64,000 nt of DNA, from NCBI GenBank assembly GCA_020466095.1, contig CM035806.1, forward strand, positions 54,484,416-54,548,415, given 5' to 3'. The stretch is from Chlorops oryzae. Its lineage: Eukaryota; Arthropoda; Insecta; Diptera; Chloropidae. Shown in pieces: positions 49,998 through 61,551 of this stretch; the stretch's first letter is position 1; the number at the start of each line of letters is the position of its first letter. The notes below the pieces were generated by a model that was not told the DNA's origin, did no database searches, and worked only from the letters and a program-made list of their open reading frames with translations. Position numbers and translations under genes: made by a program.

Positions 49998-50745
49998 GTA
50001 TTTCTGGTTGCACGTACTCGCTCAATCCGTCTTTGCTCTCTTTCGTTTAGTCTACTTTTACATTGGACGATTGTCGGCCAACAGCACTCACCGATTTTTG
50101 CGTTTGTAGGCAAGGGAGGAGAGACGAAAGTGAAGCGGTCAAAATCGTTTGTACTAGCCATGTCGTCGATTTCCATGCCGATTTTTGACAGTTGCCTTTC
50201 ATGCCGTTCGTAGAACGGAAAACAGTTTCAAAGAATTGTTCGAATAATTTTTTATGAAGTGTCTGAATCCATTCTAATTTAAATTTATATATTTTTAAAA
50301 TGCGTCACAACCACTTATTTTATTACTTACTTACTTAATTCCGCATAAATCCAATAAAACGAATGTCATAAGAAATTAACTACAATCAAAGTATAAATCG
50401 GTTGCTTGCAAATCGTGTAGTGTAGAAGCGAGCACCGACACGAAGACAATTTCAAAAGGGAATTTGAAAAAATCGTTAGTGAAAATCGCGTCGATAATCG
50501 TTCAATGTAGAAGCCTTGACTTTTTATCGAACTTATCGATGGCTGGGAGCAAATTTCTGACATTTTTTTATTCGTTTTCGTTGTTCGTGGAGATAGCATC
50601 GCATGCTATTATATGTTATTACTTATTTTTCTTGATCAATATTTTAGGATCTTACATTATTGTATGGACCGAAAACTATAAATTGAAGGCAAATTTTTAT
50701 GTTATAAGAATATGAAGAAAAATGTGATGAATATAATTTAAAATT

Positions 50746-50915
50746 TAAGGCGAAACTCCATAAACGACGGAAAGGACGGTTGTTGCGGTTATACGAGGCA
50801 AAGTTGAAAAGATTTGTGCTGTTCCAATGAAGCAATGTATTGAAATGTATTTAAATGGAAGCAGCTACATTCCATCCACCTAAAATGTACCGGCGTTTAT
50901 GGAGTTTCGTCTTTA
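50746..50915. mobile_element. MITE with GAAACTCCATAAACG ends
   Basis: The left end reads TAAGGCGAAACTCCATAAACG and the right end CGTTTATGGAGTTTCGTCTTTA, inverted with one base of length difference. About 170 bp and non-coding. Confidence 0.7.
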
Positions 50916-51413
50916 TTCTTTTAACAATATGAAAAGTGCCTAGATAGTTTACTCCTACAAATTGTATATAGAATATATTTTCAAACAGAAAAACTCACTA
51001 AAAATTGTCTTTTTCAAAAAGACTAGCATTAAATCAAGTATTTTAAAATACTCTTTGGCATTAATAATTAAATTCATCAAAACAAAACAGGTAGTGCTGG
51101 TTTTATGTTTCTGCTATCAACCCTTAATCAGAGATACATAATTTATTTTGCCAGTATTTTATAAAATATCACCCCTGTGTGGAAGAGGAAAATGTCATAA
51201 AAGGCAAACGAAGTAAGAATTGAAGATCAATTCTTTCGAGTAAGTGTATAAGCGAATGCAACTCCAAATGGGAATATCGATAGGAATTGACGGTCAACAA
51301 TTGACTAATGTAAAAGGCCTCAATGACTAGTGTAAAAGGCCTCAATAATCCAAATTAACGTAACAATGGATTATAGATTGCCGAAACTATCAATAGCTCT
51401 CCCTTCCCTAGTG

Positions 51414-51573
51414 GCCATTTACACGTTTAGACATTTCGATAATGTGTGTTTCATTTTTTGTTGGCTAGGGACGCGCGGGGATGTAGTATGGTAGCGATTT
51501 TCTCTCTTCCCCCTGCGTCCCTTGCCAACGAAGATTTGTTTCATTATCGAAATGTCTTAACGTGTAAATAGCG
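51414..51573. mobile_element. TTTACACGT-ended MITE, copy B
   Basis: Nearly identical to 49841-49997, including the GGGACGCGCGGGGATGTAGT middle. It is the best preserved copy of the three. Confidence 0.85.
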
Positions 51574-51984
51574 TATTAGAATAAAAACCCATAGATTAGG
51601 CAAACTAACACACTTTGTTGCCATATCACGTCGTGAAAAATCTGCAGAGATTCTGCGAGTCTTATGTGTCCCATTTTACAAACCAAATGAGAATTATAGG
51701 CGTCATGCTAAACTGCGTATACTTTTTTGGCAAGGAATGGAAAATTGCGTTAGAAAAGCTTTAATATTCGCCTCTTATTACCACGTGCTGTTATTTGAGG
51801 GAGGATATTTAAGTACAATATTTTATTAAATTTTAAGTTTTTATTATAAAAAAATCATTCATTTTTAAATTTAAAACTTAAAATGGTGATTATTTAAGTG
51901 TTTAACAGCTCAAACATGCTTGATTCAAACCACTACTAATTTGTCAACCTTTGTTTGAATTTTAAAATATAACTTCCGATAGTA

Positions 51985-52056
51985 CTATCGACTTTGAGAC
52001 TATCGATTGTCGCAACTATCGATTGTCGCAACTATCGATAGCTCTCCAGCTCTATT
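51985..52056 (+). promoter_or_regulatory. DRE-containing promoter-like module without an assigned gene
   Basis: Contains repeated ACTATCGATTGTCGCA units (about 52001-52032) followed by TATCGATA (52033-52040) and CTCTCCAGCTCTATT. The same order of DRE and AGCTCTATT occurs in the Brr2 promoter and at 60.57 kb. A MITE begins directly downstream, so any promoter here may be displaced or dead. Confidence 0.45.
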
Positions 52057-52201
52057 GCGCCCGTTTACACGTACGTCAACATCGTTCAACAAATCGGGGT
52101 TTGTGGGATAGAGAAGATCGGGAATTCCTCTCCCCGCTCTCCTCTCTCCAACAAACTGCGTTTTGTCGAACGATGTTGACGGTATGTGTAAACGGGCGCA
52201 T
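52056..52201. mobile_element. MITE with CGCCCGTTTACACG ends
   Basis: TGCGCCCGTTTACACGTACG on the left matches, inverted, TGTGTAAACGGGCGCA on the right. AACATCGTTC / GAACGATGTT extends the arms. The TTTACACGT core resembles that of the 49841 family. A lone end of this type lies at about 59764-59802 (GTCGAACGATGTTGACGTAC). Confidence 0.75.
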
Positions 52202-52643
52202 TGTTGAGTATTTGGGCTGTGTTGTTCAGAATAAAATTTTATTTTTTACTTTTTCGCCAGGCTTGCAACGAAATTATCATAAGTTCAGAATATAATTGTG
52301 CATTACTTAAGGTTTCGACGTGCGATGGTTCATAGCAAGTATTACAGTATGGGAAAGCCTGTCAAAACGCTATATGGCTCCAAATGGTGTGGTGAAGTTG
52401 AGTAAAAATCAGCTGACTGTCAAAAATAAGTCGAAGAATTTTGCAATATTGCATTTAAATTAAACGATTTCATCAGCGATGCACAAATACTCTAAGCATA
52501 AAGCTTTTATCGATACTGAACCGAGTATTCAATAGAATTCTTAAAACAAAATAAAACCAAATAAAAAGCAATAATAATATTTTTAGCAAGATAATTTCGA
52601 CATTAAAGGAATTTATATTTTTTTTAAAATGCATGTTTCAAAA

Positions 52644-53100
52644 TTAAAAAGTAAGGGTGTTATAGTAAAGCGAACCTGACCATAGAATACCCTACACAGA
52701 TAAACAGCTATATATTTTTTAATCGGAGGCTAAAACAAAGCTTAAATTCCTAATTTCACAAAAATATATAGAAATATTGTAGCTTTACACAATTCAGATG
52801 ATTTTTGAGACAGACCGTAGTGCCCTTAAAAATTGTCCGATTAAGTCAATTTTTGTAGAGGATCTCATCGATTATATAAGAAGAATTTATGCTGTCTTTA
52901 GCGACCTGACATAGAATACTACACAATAACAGTATATATTTTTTGAATCGGTGTAAAAATTCAATTTCACAAAATATACAGCTATTTGGGCTCACTTATT
53001 CGAAGATTTGGAATCTAACTTTATGCCTTTAAATAATTGTCCGAAATAAATTAAATCCATAATATATAAGAAGAATATGTTGTTTTAGTGCAAGCCCATT
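52644..53100 (-). mobile_element. Diverged fragment of the foldback mini-me-related family
   Basis: It starts AAGTAAGGGTGTTATAG, continues GCGAACCTGACCATAGAATACCC, and later contains eroded versions of the arm sequence. Strong decay indicates an older insertion. Confidence 0.6.
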
Positions 53101-53604
53101 CTATAATTTTATAGTACAAATTCGAATTTCCGAAGGTACGCTTTGACGAATTCGACAGATTCGGAATCTCATTTCTAAAAGCTAAAGTTCAAAATTGTAG
53201 TCGGTTAGTATTTTCACCATCGATTTGCACTATTGACTCGTTCCATTTGGCACCATCTGTTCTTCATGGATGCCACACTCACGTCTAAATTAAACAAGAC
53301 CAAAAACTCGGCAATCAGTTTTTTGTAGTACGTGAATTTTTCTAATACTAAAAAGAAAAAATAAATGTTAAAAGAAATTCTACAATTTAAAATGGTTTAA
53401 TAATTCTTAAAAAAACTATATAATATCTGATTTTCTCCGGTTATAAATGAAAAAAAATCCCTTCAAAAAACTAACTACTTGTACTTGCCCAATTTTTAGA
53501 GACGACAACAATTCCCAAAGAGGCATCGTGGTGAATTGCCTGGTATGCCGTGTGGTTGTTGCTGCCTTTGGTGAATTGCCTATTAGCTCGTTTCTCATAC
53601 TGTA

Positions 53605-53792
53605 AAGGCTCAGTTACTCTTGATTGAACGTTACTTGACTTAACTTATAGAAATCTGTTTTCCACAGATTCTTATCTTAAGTCAAATTAAGTTTTCAGTA
53701 ACTGCTCCCATAGAAAATGTACTAAACACATCAAGTCAGCTGATTAAATAAGTAAAGTCAAGTTACGTTCAATCAAGAGTAACTGAGCCTTA
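53605..53792. mobile_element. MITE with ~35 bp inverted repeats
   Basis: AAGGCTCAGTTACTCTTGAT on the left is repeated inverted on the right as ATCAAGAGTAACTGAGCCTT. ACGTTACTTGACTT / AAGTCAAGTTACGT extends the arms. No clear target duplication. Confidence 0.8.
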
Positions 53793-53799
53793 ATACTTG

Positions 53800-54161
53800 G
53801 TTCATAGCATGCGATCGAAAGTATGCGATAGATCGCAAGTGGAGACCGCTCATGGCAGATGGTATGCTATATCTCGCATGCCATTTATCGCTTGGGATGG
53901 GCTGTCACTTTTGAGTTTTTTTATGTTGTTCTCTTTTCTGCAAGAACGGATTTTCCCAGAATGTCGGGTTTTTTTTTTTTTTTTTGTTTTTTACTTTTTA
54001 TTTAACAAATTTCAATGTTTTAGCGCTTCTATGCAGCGAATTTTCTCGGTGAATGCCATCTTAAAATGCTCATCGCATACCGAAATTTGCCCACTCAAAA
54101 AAATCTCTCTACCTGCTGCCATCGCATACCATAAAATTTGACAGATGGTATGCGATGAACC
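53800..54161. repeat. Repeat rich in GCATACC/GGTATGC motifs
   Basis: The ends are loosely inverted (GGTTCATAGCATGCGAT and ATGGTATGCGATGAACC). GGTATGC/GCATACC words recur near both ends. Probably a decayed non-autonomous element directly abutting the 53605 MITE. Confidence 0.45.
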
Positions 54162-54211
54162 ATCGCATGTCGAGTCGCACTGTTATAATTGTGCTCTAAT
54201 TGCATTTAAAA

Positions 54212-55036
54212 CAGTGATGGGCACGCTTGGCTCAATTGTGCTCTCCCTGCAGGGAATCGAACCGATTTTAAAGTAATTTAAAGTTAGCTTTTTAATAAGC
54301 CCAACTGGTTGATTAATCGACTTCTTTCCTTGGCTTCAACTCACTATTTTAACGTGGCGATGTCCTAGGCAGTAGTCAATTGTCCGTTCCTGCATGACTT
54401 TGTAACTAAATAATATCTGGCTACTTTTAAGTTGACTTAAAGTCAGAAAACGAAAACACTGATTTAAATTGGTTAAAAAATGTTCAATAAAAAATTACTT
54501 CCATTAGAATTCCCTTTTTCGGTTTCATCTTTTCTGTTTTCAGCAGCAGAAGAATAATTTATTTATGAATGTGAAAATGTTCTTCAAGCGATGCATCAGA
54601 AAGAAATCTATAGGCGACTATTTTGGCTGACTTACGTTTCGAACTGCCGTTGGGGGGTCTCATCAGAGCAATTTTTACGGATTGGTTGACAATTGATTTG
54701 AATCTCGGTTAGCCTTTAAAACTAACTTTGAGTGCAATTCATATCCTTGAATTATAGCATCAGAAATATATTATTTTCGTATCCAGTTTTGGTTGATGTC
54801 TGCATGACTTTTCAATCGATTTCTAGTCAGTTGTGATGTAGTTGGCATAAAGTTAAATTTTAGAAATTTCCTATATTGCGCTTGTTTGATGTCTAGATGA
54901 CTTTTTAACCGATTTCTGGGTAGTTTCGAAAAAGTTCGCTTTTTATTAACTTATTTACTAATCGGTTGATAAAAGTCCTGCAGGGCTGTTGTATCACATG
55001 TATTCACACACTTTCGTATTCAGCCGCCCATCACTG
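54212..55036. mobile_element. Non-autonomous hAT-like element, 825 bp
   Basis: Terminal inverted repeats are CAGTGATGGGC and GCCCATCACTG. Flanks ATTTAAAA (54204-54211) and ATTTAAAT (55037-55044) form an 8 bp target duplication with one mismatch, as in hAT elements. I see no transposase motif. Confidence 0.75.
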
Positions 55037-55620
55037 ATTTAAATGAACGGTTGAATGCAGAATTTAGCTCCAAATGCAGATTAGTTGCTAGTCTGAAAAG
55101 CATATAAGGCCAGAAGTGGACGTTAAATATTGGCAGCTCGTTATAAAAATTTTGAGCTTTCCAGAGCTTTGGGCATGTCATTTTGTGTATTCCTTGGATG
55201 AGAGAAATATTGAAAACAAACAATTCAAAATCAAATTAAATGAATTACTGCTGATGGAGTAGAGAAGAGGGTAAGAAAAGTTGGGTCTGTCTCCTCATGT
55301 GTGACTTAAGAGTTATCGACGTTACTGGTGGGTTCGTTGCTAGGATTACAAATATTTATACTACATATTTTCATTTAAAACAACAATGAGCAATAATAGA
55401 ACATTTTTGATAAGTAGGTATATTAAAAGTAAAGATTTAATTTTTGTTTCACTTAAAGCCCAAATCCTGTTTAAGGCTTATATAAAAATGTATGAACAAA
55501 TTGGAGGAAACATTCCAGAACATTGAACAGGAAATTTTCGAAAAAAAAACTTGCCGCATGCAATAAATAAGAAGGATGATAGTAAAATTTTTTTTACATA
55601 TTTGAACGATGCAATTACAG

Positions 55621-57399
55621 CTAGAGTCCAGACATTGAGTTTTCCTTACGGTTGAGTAGTCGTGCAGGGGACTGAGTCATATGCACATTCTCGATATAGC
55701 TCTCTGCGATTTCATTAGTATCCGAACAGGAAGTACAGCGCAGGAACAGACGCTTGAAGCGCTGAGACAATGTTGTTCGACGCGGCTGGCGCTTGATAGG
55801 ATGGCTGGAGGCACTGCTTATGAAAATTGCTGTCTGACAACGACCTGTAGCGTTCTCGTCCAACTCAATATTCGAATTAGCGGATTCGTTGAGCATCGTC
55901 AGAGCAGCATAACGTGCCGTTGGAAAATTATTCTGAGTGGATTGGCGTGTTTTCCTGCCAAGTGGGGGTGATCTTGACGACGACGATGGTGACGGCGATG
56001 ACTTCGGAGACGCATCTGATGAAGAGAACGACTGAGAGAGCGCTTTACAAATTTTTGGCTTGTGCGAACGAATCTCCGACGAACCGAAATCGCATTCTGA
56101 CGAATTGTAATACTTCACGCGCATTGAATCTGTAGCCTTCAATTTCTGTGCAGATGAATTCGAATTAGTACGCTGACGCAGTACGTCTGGAATGAGCGGT
56201 GAGTTTTCCTAAATTGTATTTTGCGCGAATTGAGAGAAATTTCTTAGAAAACTTACTGCAATGGGCCTTCAGAGATGCCGGAATAGGAGTCCTCAATACA
56301 AAAGCCGGGCAGTCCGTTTGTGTTGCTCTTGTCTCGGTGGTCGGATGTTGGAAACACCTCCCAAAAGCGTCAACGGAAGTGCCACTGCCACTGCCACAAT
56401 AGGAGTATCCCATTGCGCTAGAAAAATTACTTAGGTTACTGTTGCTGCTATTGCTAAGGCGCTTCAGCTTATCTTGGCAAGTAGTTAACTCGATGCGCAA
56501 ATAGTCGACGTTACGCCTAAGACGAAAATTTTCGCTGCTCTTCTCCTTAAGCTTCATTTCGATGTATTCTTTCTCATCGACCAGCTGAGCATAGGTCAAT
56601 TTGTCGATGAAATCGGCGCCATTCAGGGCGTCGTCGCTGGATTCATGGCGACTTGTACCGCTGCTTCCATTGCCATTGGGAGCGTAAAGATCAGTTGTAC
56701 TATGTCGCATTGAAAGACTTTCCTGCTCCTGCTCCTGTTGCTGCTCTTGCCGCTGGTGTGGATCGTCTTCCTTGATTTGTGCTTTGAGCGATGTCGGCAT
56801 CGATCTATGTCTTTGGAATAGGGCACGACGCTTCTGCTCTGCAGCCTTTATGCTTGCAATATATTGACCCACTTTGCTCTCCACATGACGATAGCGACGC
56901 ATCGTGTACTTGTTGTGTATGTCGTGAAATGATTTCAATTGAGGCTGATTGCTTTGAAAATCCTCGTCATATTTCTCATCGCTGGCATTATTCCCCTGCA
57001 CTACAATGAAAATAGAGGATTTCGACTTTAAATTTTAAAAATAACCATATTTATATCCTCCCTAATCCTCCCTGCAGTAAGCTTAGACATTTCCCCTATA
57101 GTGCTCCTACCAGTCGCATTAAAAAAAAAAAAAAAAAAAATTGGACTTATCGCTCACTACTCACCTGCTAAGCCAATTGGATCACTTGATGCTGTCTTTG
57201 AACTCACTTCTAACGGAGTTCGTCTAGTAATCGATTCTGTTGACCGAATCTGCTGGTCAATAGACGACGAACTAGATGATGCCGACGTGTTCGCATTCGT
57301 CGGTGGCGGCGTGATCGTCGACGCGATCGCTTCCTGAGTTATAAAGCGATCTGAGAATTCCAATCCATCGTGAGGAAAACTTTCATCTTGAATATTCAT
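55621..57399 (-). CDS. Coiled-coil, Ser-rich protein of unknown identity
   Basis: I do not recognise this protein. Exons on the - strand are 57399-57165, 57000-56257 and 56186-55621. Phases agree and give 514 residues ending NSMSGL. The third exon needs the acceptor CCAG at 56187, because the stronger-looking TTTAG at 56209 would lead to an early stop at about 56165. A Ser tract lies near residues 41-47. A basic block (109-145) contains YRHVESKVGQYI. A Gln/Glu-rich run (160-172), a predicted coiled coil (213-260, with YIEMKLKEKSSENFRLRRNV), ATQTD at 304-308, and a basic, Ser/Pro-rich C-terminal half follow. The make-up suggests a cytoskeletal or centrosomal scaffold, which is inference only. 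The ATG at 57399 is the first in-frame Met. Confidence 0.75.
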
Positions 57400-58967
57400 T
57401 GCTGCGCGTTGAACAAAAACAAATTTACGTAGAAGACGAGGAAACAAAAATTTTGACTTGGCAAAGATATTCTCCAAACGAAATACGAGAACCTAACGAA
57501 CGAAAAGCATACACACGAATGAGGCATACAGAGAGAGAGGGACAAGGACTTTACCGTTGTTCCACTAATTTTCATCGTTCCTGATCGCTTTGACCTTCAA
57601 AAGCTAAGGCTTCGATTGCACTACATCGAAGAATTCGAATCATAGTAGGCCGGCCGTTGTAGATCACAAATAATAAAGAATTCAAACAGAAGAATATCGT
57701 GAGACCCATTGGTTAAGAGTTCAAGTTTTATTTGTAGCTGAAAGCAGATTTTGATTCGAGCAAAAATTATTGCCTAGTGTGTAATTATGTTTTAACAAAT
57801 TTTTAACGGTTTCAAGTTATTCTGTTTTCAAAATTTTGACTAAAGATCTCAACAAAGAACTCACATCTGCTCCTCAGCTCGCTTTTGAATATCACACATA
57901 TTACAGAAATATGGAAAAAAATTTAGGAACAATAGTGTAAATTTTTAAATGCATTAAATACAGCTCAAATATTGCAACGATTTTTTAATATTGACTCTAG
58001 ATTCCTAGATATGGACCAAAAACCGTTTTTGAGGACATTGACTCACTTACCTAGCTGTAACTTCGTTGTCTATCAACCGATAATTTTTTTTACAGAAATA
58101 AAAAGTCAAAAGAATGCTCTTTTGAGAAATATAAACAGCTTGCTGCAATTGTATTACTTTATTGGATATTTATTCCAATAACAAAGAGAATTCGTTTGAG
58201 TTTTTTTTCCCGGGGAATATTCATTTGTAATAGGGCTGTATATTTTCAAAAAATTTCAAATTTAAAGGAATTCGAAAACATGTAAGCCACCCCCGCTCAT
58301 CAGCATTTTCTTCAAATCGTAGGATATCCGGAAAATTTTTTCAAAATTTGGAAGTCGATTCTGAAAATGAGATTGTGTCGATTTCGTCAGCCAAAACTAA
58401 AAATTAAATTCAAAATCAACTAAAAATTTCTTTTAGCGAAATGTCTTTTTGTAAATGTAATTGGCATTTTGGATTGATACGCTGATAGTGATTCCTCCGT
58501 ACATGTAAAAGTAAGTTGTGCATACTAAAATATACAATAATTTCCTAACTAAGCACCGTCAAAGCTGCACAAAAATTTTCGTGAATTTTACGAAATTCTG
58601 TTCTTCAGTGGGAAATGCTTCTATCAAATGCTTATATGCAGTGTGCTTATATCAGGAGAGCACTTTGTATTTTTGTCTTTGTTATGATCTGGGGAATCCA
58701 TCAAGAGAGATTTTCATGAAACAATTGATATTTTCTTGCTTTTCTCTCTTTTTGACTTTCGATCACTTACATATGTACATAGCTACATCATGGGAGCATA
58801 GAACATTTGAAAATCGGAACATATCCAAACCAAAGAAGTGAAAGGAACGACAAAAGACAAATGGAAAATAAGGAAACACCGAGCTACGGTGTTTATTTTT
58901 TTCGAGGGGGATGCGCAACAATTCTATATAGGAGCCATATTATATTTATTATAGTATATAATATATT

Positions 58968-59701
58968 CTGTGGTCGTATGGAAGAGTAGCTTAAGTCGAA
59001 AATTGTTGTTTTGAGTTATTGACGATTTTGTGTTATTTTAATTTGAACAGATTTTCACCCAATTTTTTTAATCGAACATGTTGTTTAGAGTGTTACCATG
59101 AATTTAAAAATGAAAGTTTTAAAAATTAACTCCAGAATCTGAAAGATTTTAAGCTTTTTTCACTTAAGTGCTTTTTTCATATTGAAATTAAAATTTTACT
59201 GATACTTAAGTCACTTAAGTTATTTTATCGAAATAAAAATTAAAGTAAACACCGAGTTATGTGAACATAAGATGTTTTATTCAAACTTTTCATAAATAAA
59301 CAAAGTAAATAAGATTAATAATATTCGTACAATTTAATGTTTGTTTTTAAAAATAGAATTTGGAATTTTGTATAGAATTATCTGAAGAGCGACAATTTTT
59401 AAATTATAAAACCTTATGTGAACTTAAGTGATTCTGTCATATAAATACTGTAAGATAAGAAAAAGTAAATAAAATTAAGTTGACATAAGATGATTTAACA
59501 GATGCAATTTTGTTTCAAAATACTTAAGCTATTAAGTAAGTTCAAATAATTTGGTTAATAAATAATAATATTAAAATTTAACGTTGTTCAATCTTCATTA
59601 AGAACAATGATGGGACTAGCAATTTTTTTCTAGAATACGGTCAATGTAATAACTCAATTTCGTCTTATGTCGACTTAAGCTACTCTTCCATACGACCACA
59701 G
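58968..59701. mobile_element. ~730 bp TIR element with ACTTAAG-rich interior
   Basis: The ends CTGTGGTCGTATGGAAGAGT and ACTCTTCCATACGACCACAG are perfect 20 bp inverted repeats. Homology continues inward (AGCTTAAGTCGA / TCGACTTAAGCT). The interior carries many ACTTAAGT motifs. No ORF. Flanks are TA-rich and give no decisive target duplication. Confidence 0.8.
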
Positions 59702-60100
59702 ATATATAATAGTTAATTATTTTTTAAACTGCTCTACAGTTTCCTTAATGTTTTTTACATGAGTTTGTCGAACGATGTTGACGTACGTGTAAACGGCCGC
59801 AATGTCTTAAATATATCTAGACCATGCCCTTTTTTTTTTATCAAAAAGTATCAATTAAATCTTTAACAGAATCCCTCTAAAAGTTTTGTCCCTCTAACTC
59901 AGTGATGTGCAAGCTCTATGATCTCCGTAACTGGAGAGTCAGATAAGTTTTGCGAAAAATGCCAAAACAAAATATTTATTTTTTTACCGCATAATCCGAT
60001 AACTAATCCCCGGTGAAAAACCTTTACAGTTTTTGGATTTTTTGAAAATTTTTCAAAAAATTCAAAACTCACCCATGCGGCACATGGATTTAATAATACT

Positions 60101-60443
60101 CTATTTACACGTTAAGACATTTCGATAATGAAACAAATCTTCGTTGGCAAGGGCCGCAGAGGGAAGAGAGAAAAACGCCACCATACCCCATCCCCGCGCG
60201 TCCCTAGCCAACAAAACGTGTGTTTCGTTATCGAAAATTTGTTTCATTATCGAAATGTCTTAGTCGAGAGTCAGACACACGAACAAATGTTCTGAAACAA
60301 TTAAGTAAGTAGAGAAAGACGAGCGAAGAACAAATATGGTTGGTTGTTAAATGTTCTGCGCTTCTCTTTCTTTCTCATGCAATCAAATGGAATTGTTCCG
60401 AAACATGTTCGTGTGTCTGACTCTCGACTTAACGTGTAAATAG
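60101..60443. mobile_element. TTTACACGT-ended MITE, copy C, interrupted
   Basis: Third copy of the 49841 family, in opposite orientation. Its right end is split by a 166 bp insertion (60263-60428). GTTTCGTTATCGAAAATTT before the break is a local duplication not seen in copies A and B. Confidence 0.8.
60263..60428. mobile_element. Harbinger-type MITE nested in another MITE
   Basis: Terminal repeats of about 38 bp begin GTCGAGAGTCAGACACACGA and end CGTGTGTCTGACTCTCGAC. The flanking bases are TTA on both sides (60260-60262 and 60429-60431). Removing the insert restores the AAATGTCTTAACGTGTAAAT end of the host MITE. A TTA (TWA) duplication is the signature of PIF/Harbinger elements. Confidence 0.85.
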
Positions 60444-60562
60444 CGTATTTCTCGAATCTAAACGTGGACATTTTACACTTTCGCTTAGGAGCCAAGATCA
60501 ATCGATAATTGCAAAAACATCGATAGCGATTAACACTTTGAAACACCGATACTATTGATTGT

Positions 60563-60655
60563 CTGATCGATAGCTTTCCAGCTCTATTGTGAAGTGCGAA
60601 TAACATTATCAAAAGAAGACGGAAAGTTTGTAACTTTGGAGCTAACATTTCTAAA
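60563..60655 (+). promoter_or_regulatory. Possible promoter and 5' UTR exon for the 62297 gene
   Basis: ATCGATAGCTTTCCAGCTCTATT (60564-60586) resembles the DRE/AGCTCTATT module of the Brr2 promoter, here on the + strand. A good splice donor, TAAAG|GTAAAT, follows at 60655/60656. This would fit a non-coding first exon for the gene starting at 62297. The link is inferred and no acceptor was proven. Confidence 0.4.
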
Positions 60656-61551
60656 GGTAAATCTAAATATTTCAAAATAATTTTTCCAATTAAACGTTCG
60701 CATGATTTTTGGCTGGAAGAACATTTATAAAACCGGTAAAGTAATTTGCTTCCATTATCGGCTGTTGCTATGTCTTGTTCTGGTTGGTTCTGTTGTTGCC
60801 GCTGTTTTTTTTTTTTTTTTTTTTTTCGTTCTTGCTGTGTGTTAGTGTAGGTTGACTCATAGAATTCTAAGATTTTGCGAAGAAGGAGGGAGAGACAGAA
60901 AAAAAGCGTTTTCCTCCATATGATTTTCTAGAAACAATCGCAAACTTTCCGTTTTTCGGTTACATTCTTGTGGCGGGGAGGTAAATATCCTAACCGCGAG
61001 TTTCGGAAAAATTATTGAAGTGTACTGAAAAGAACGTTTTAAAAAATTAATTTATGAGTGCTTAAGTGAAACGCGGTTTTTTTTTTTTGTTTTTGCGAAT
61101 TGCGGTGCATTTTGGAATTTAGATTTGCGTGAGCTTCAATTGCATTACATATTTCGATTTAAATTCTAAATAAAAAGGCATAATTGCTTGCTACCAAACG
61201 TCATCGTCCACCAGACTGTGAGCGCCGCTCTCGAATCTTCTAGAAGGGACGCACTTCTATATGCATATACATAGATTCTAAAAGAACTGAAAGTCAATCT
61301 GTTGATGATTTTTCAGAAATTTAATGCACGTATTCATTGCTGCAGCGCTCGTAGTTCATTATTTCAGGAATTTCAATCTCTAAAGATTAATTTTGTGGTC
61401 TGATGATAGAATTTGCATCAAATTCTATCTGAGACCTCCTTTTACGGAAGATCAACAAGCCATCGACGGCGATGACTTGTCTGATAACGTGCTAATAGCG
61501 TTTGAAATAACAAAAAAAAGCGTAATACCAAAAGAGCTTCAAGCCTCCCAT

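Larger units (their letters stand above)
49132..55620. other. Intergenic stretch rich in small DNA transposons
   Basis: I see no supportable coding gene between Brr2 and the coiled-coil gene. The stretch holds two copies of a TTTACACGT-ended MITE, other inverted-repeat elements, a fragment of the foldback mini-me family, a hAT-like element and a DRE-containing promoter-like module. These are listed separately. Confidence 0.6.

Noticed and set aside
50464..50715. Possible small membrane protein (83 codons)
   Set aside because: The hydrophobicity follows from T-rich DNA. No initiation context, homology or splice evidence supports it.
51290..51350. Short direct repeat (GTAAAAGGCCTCAAT twice)
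   Set aside because: Only two units, so neither a CRISPR-like nor a satellite array. Probably simple local duplication.
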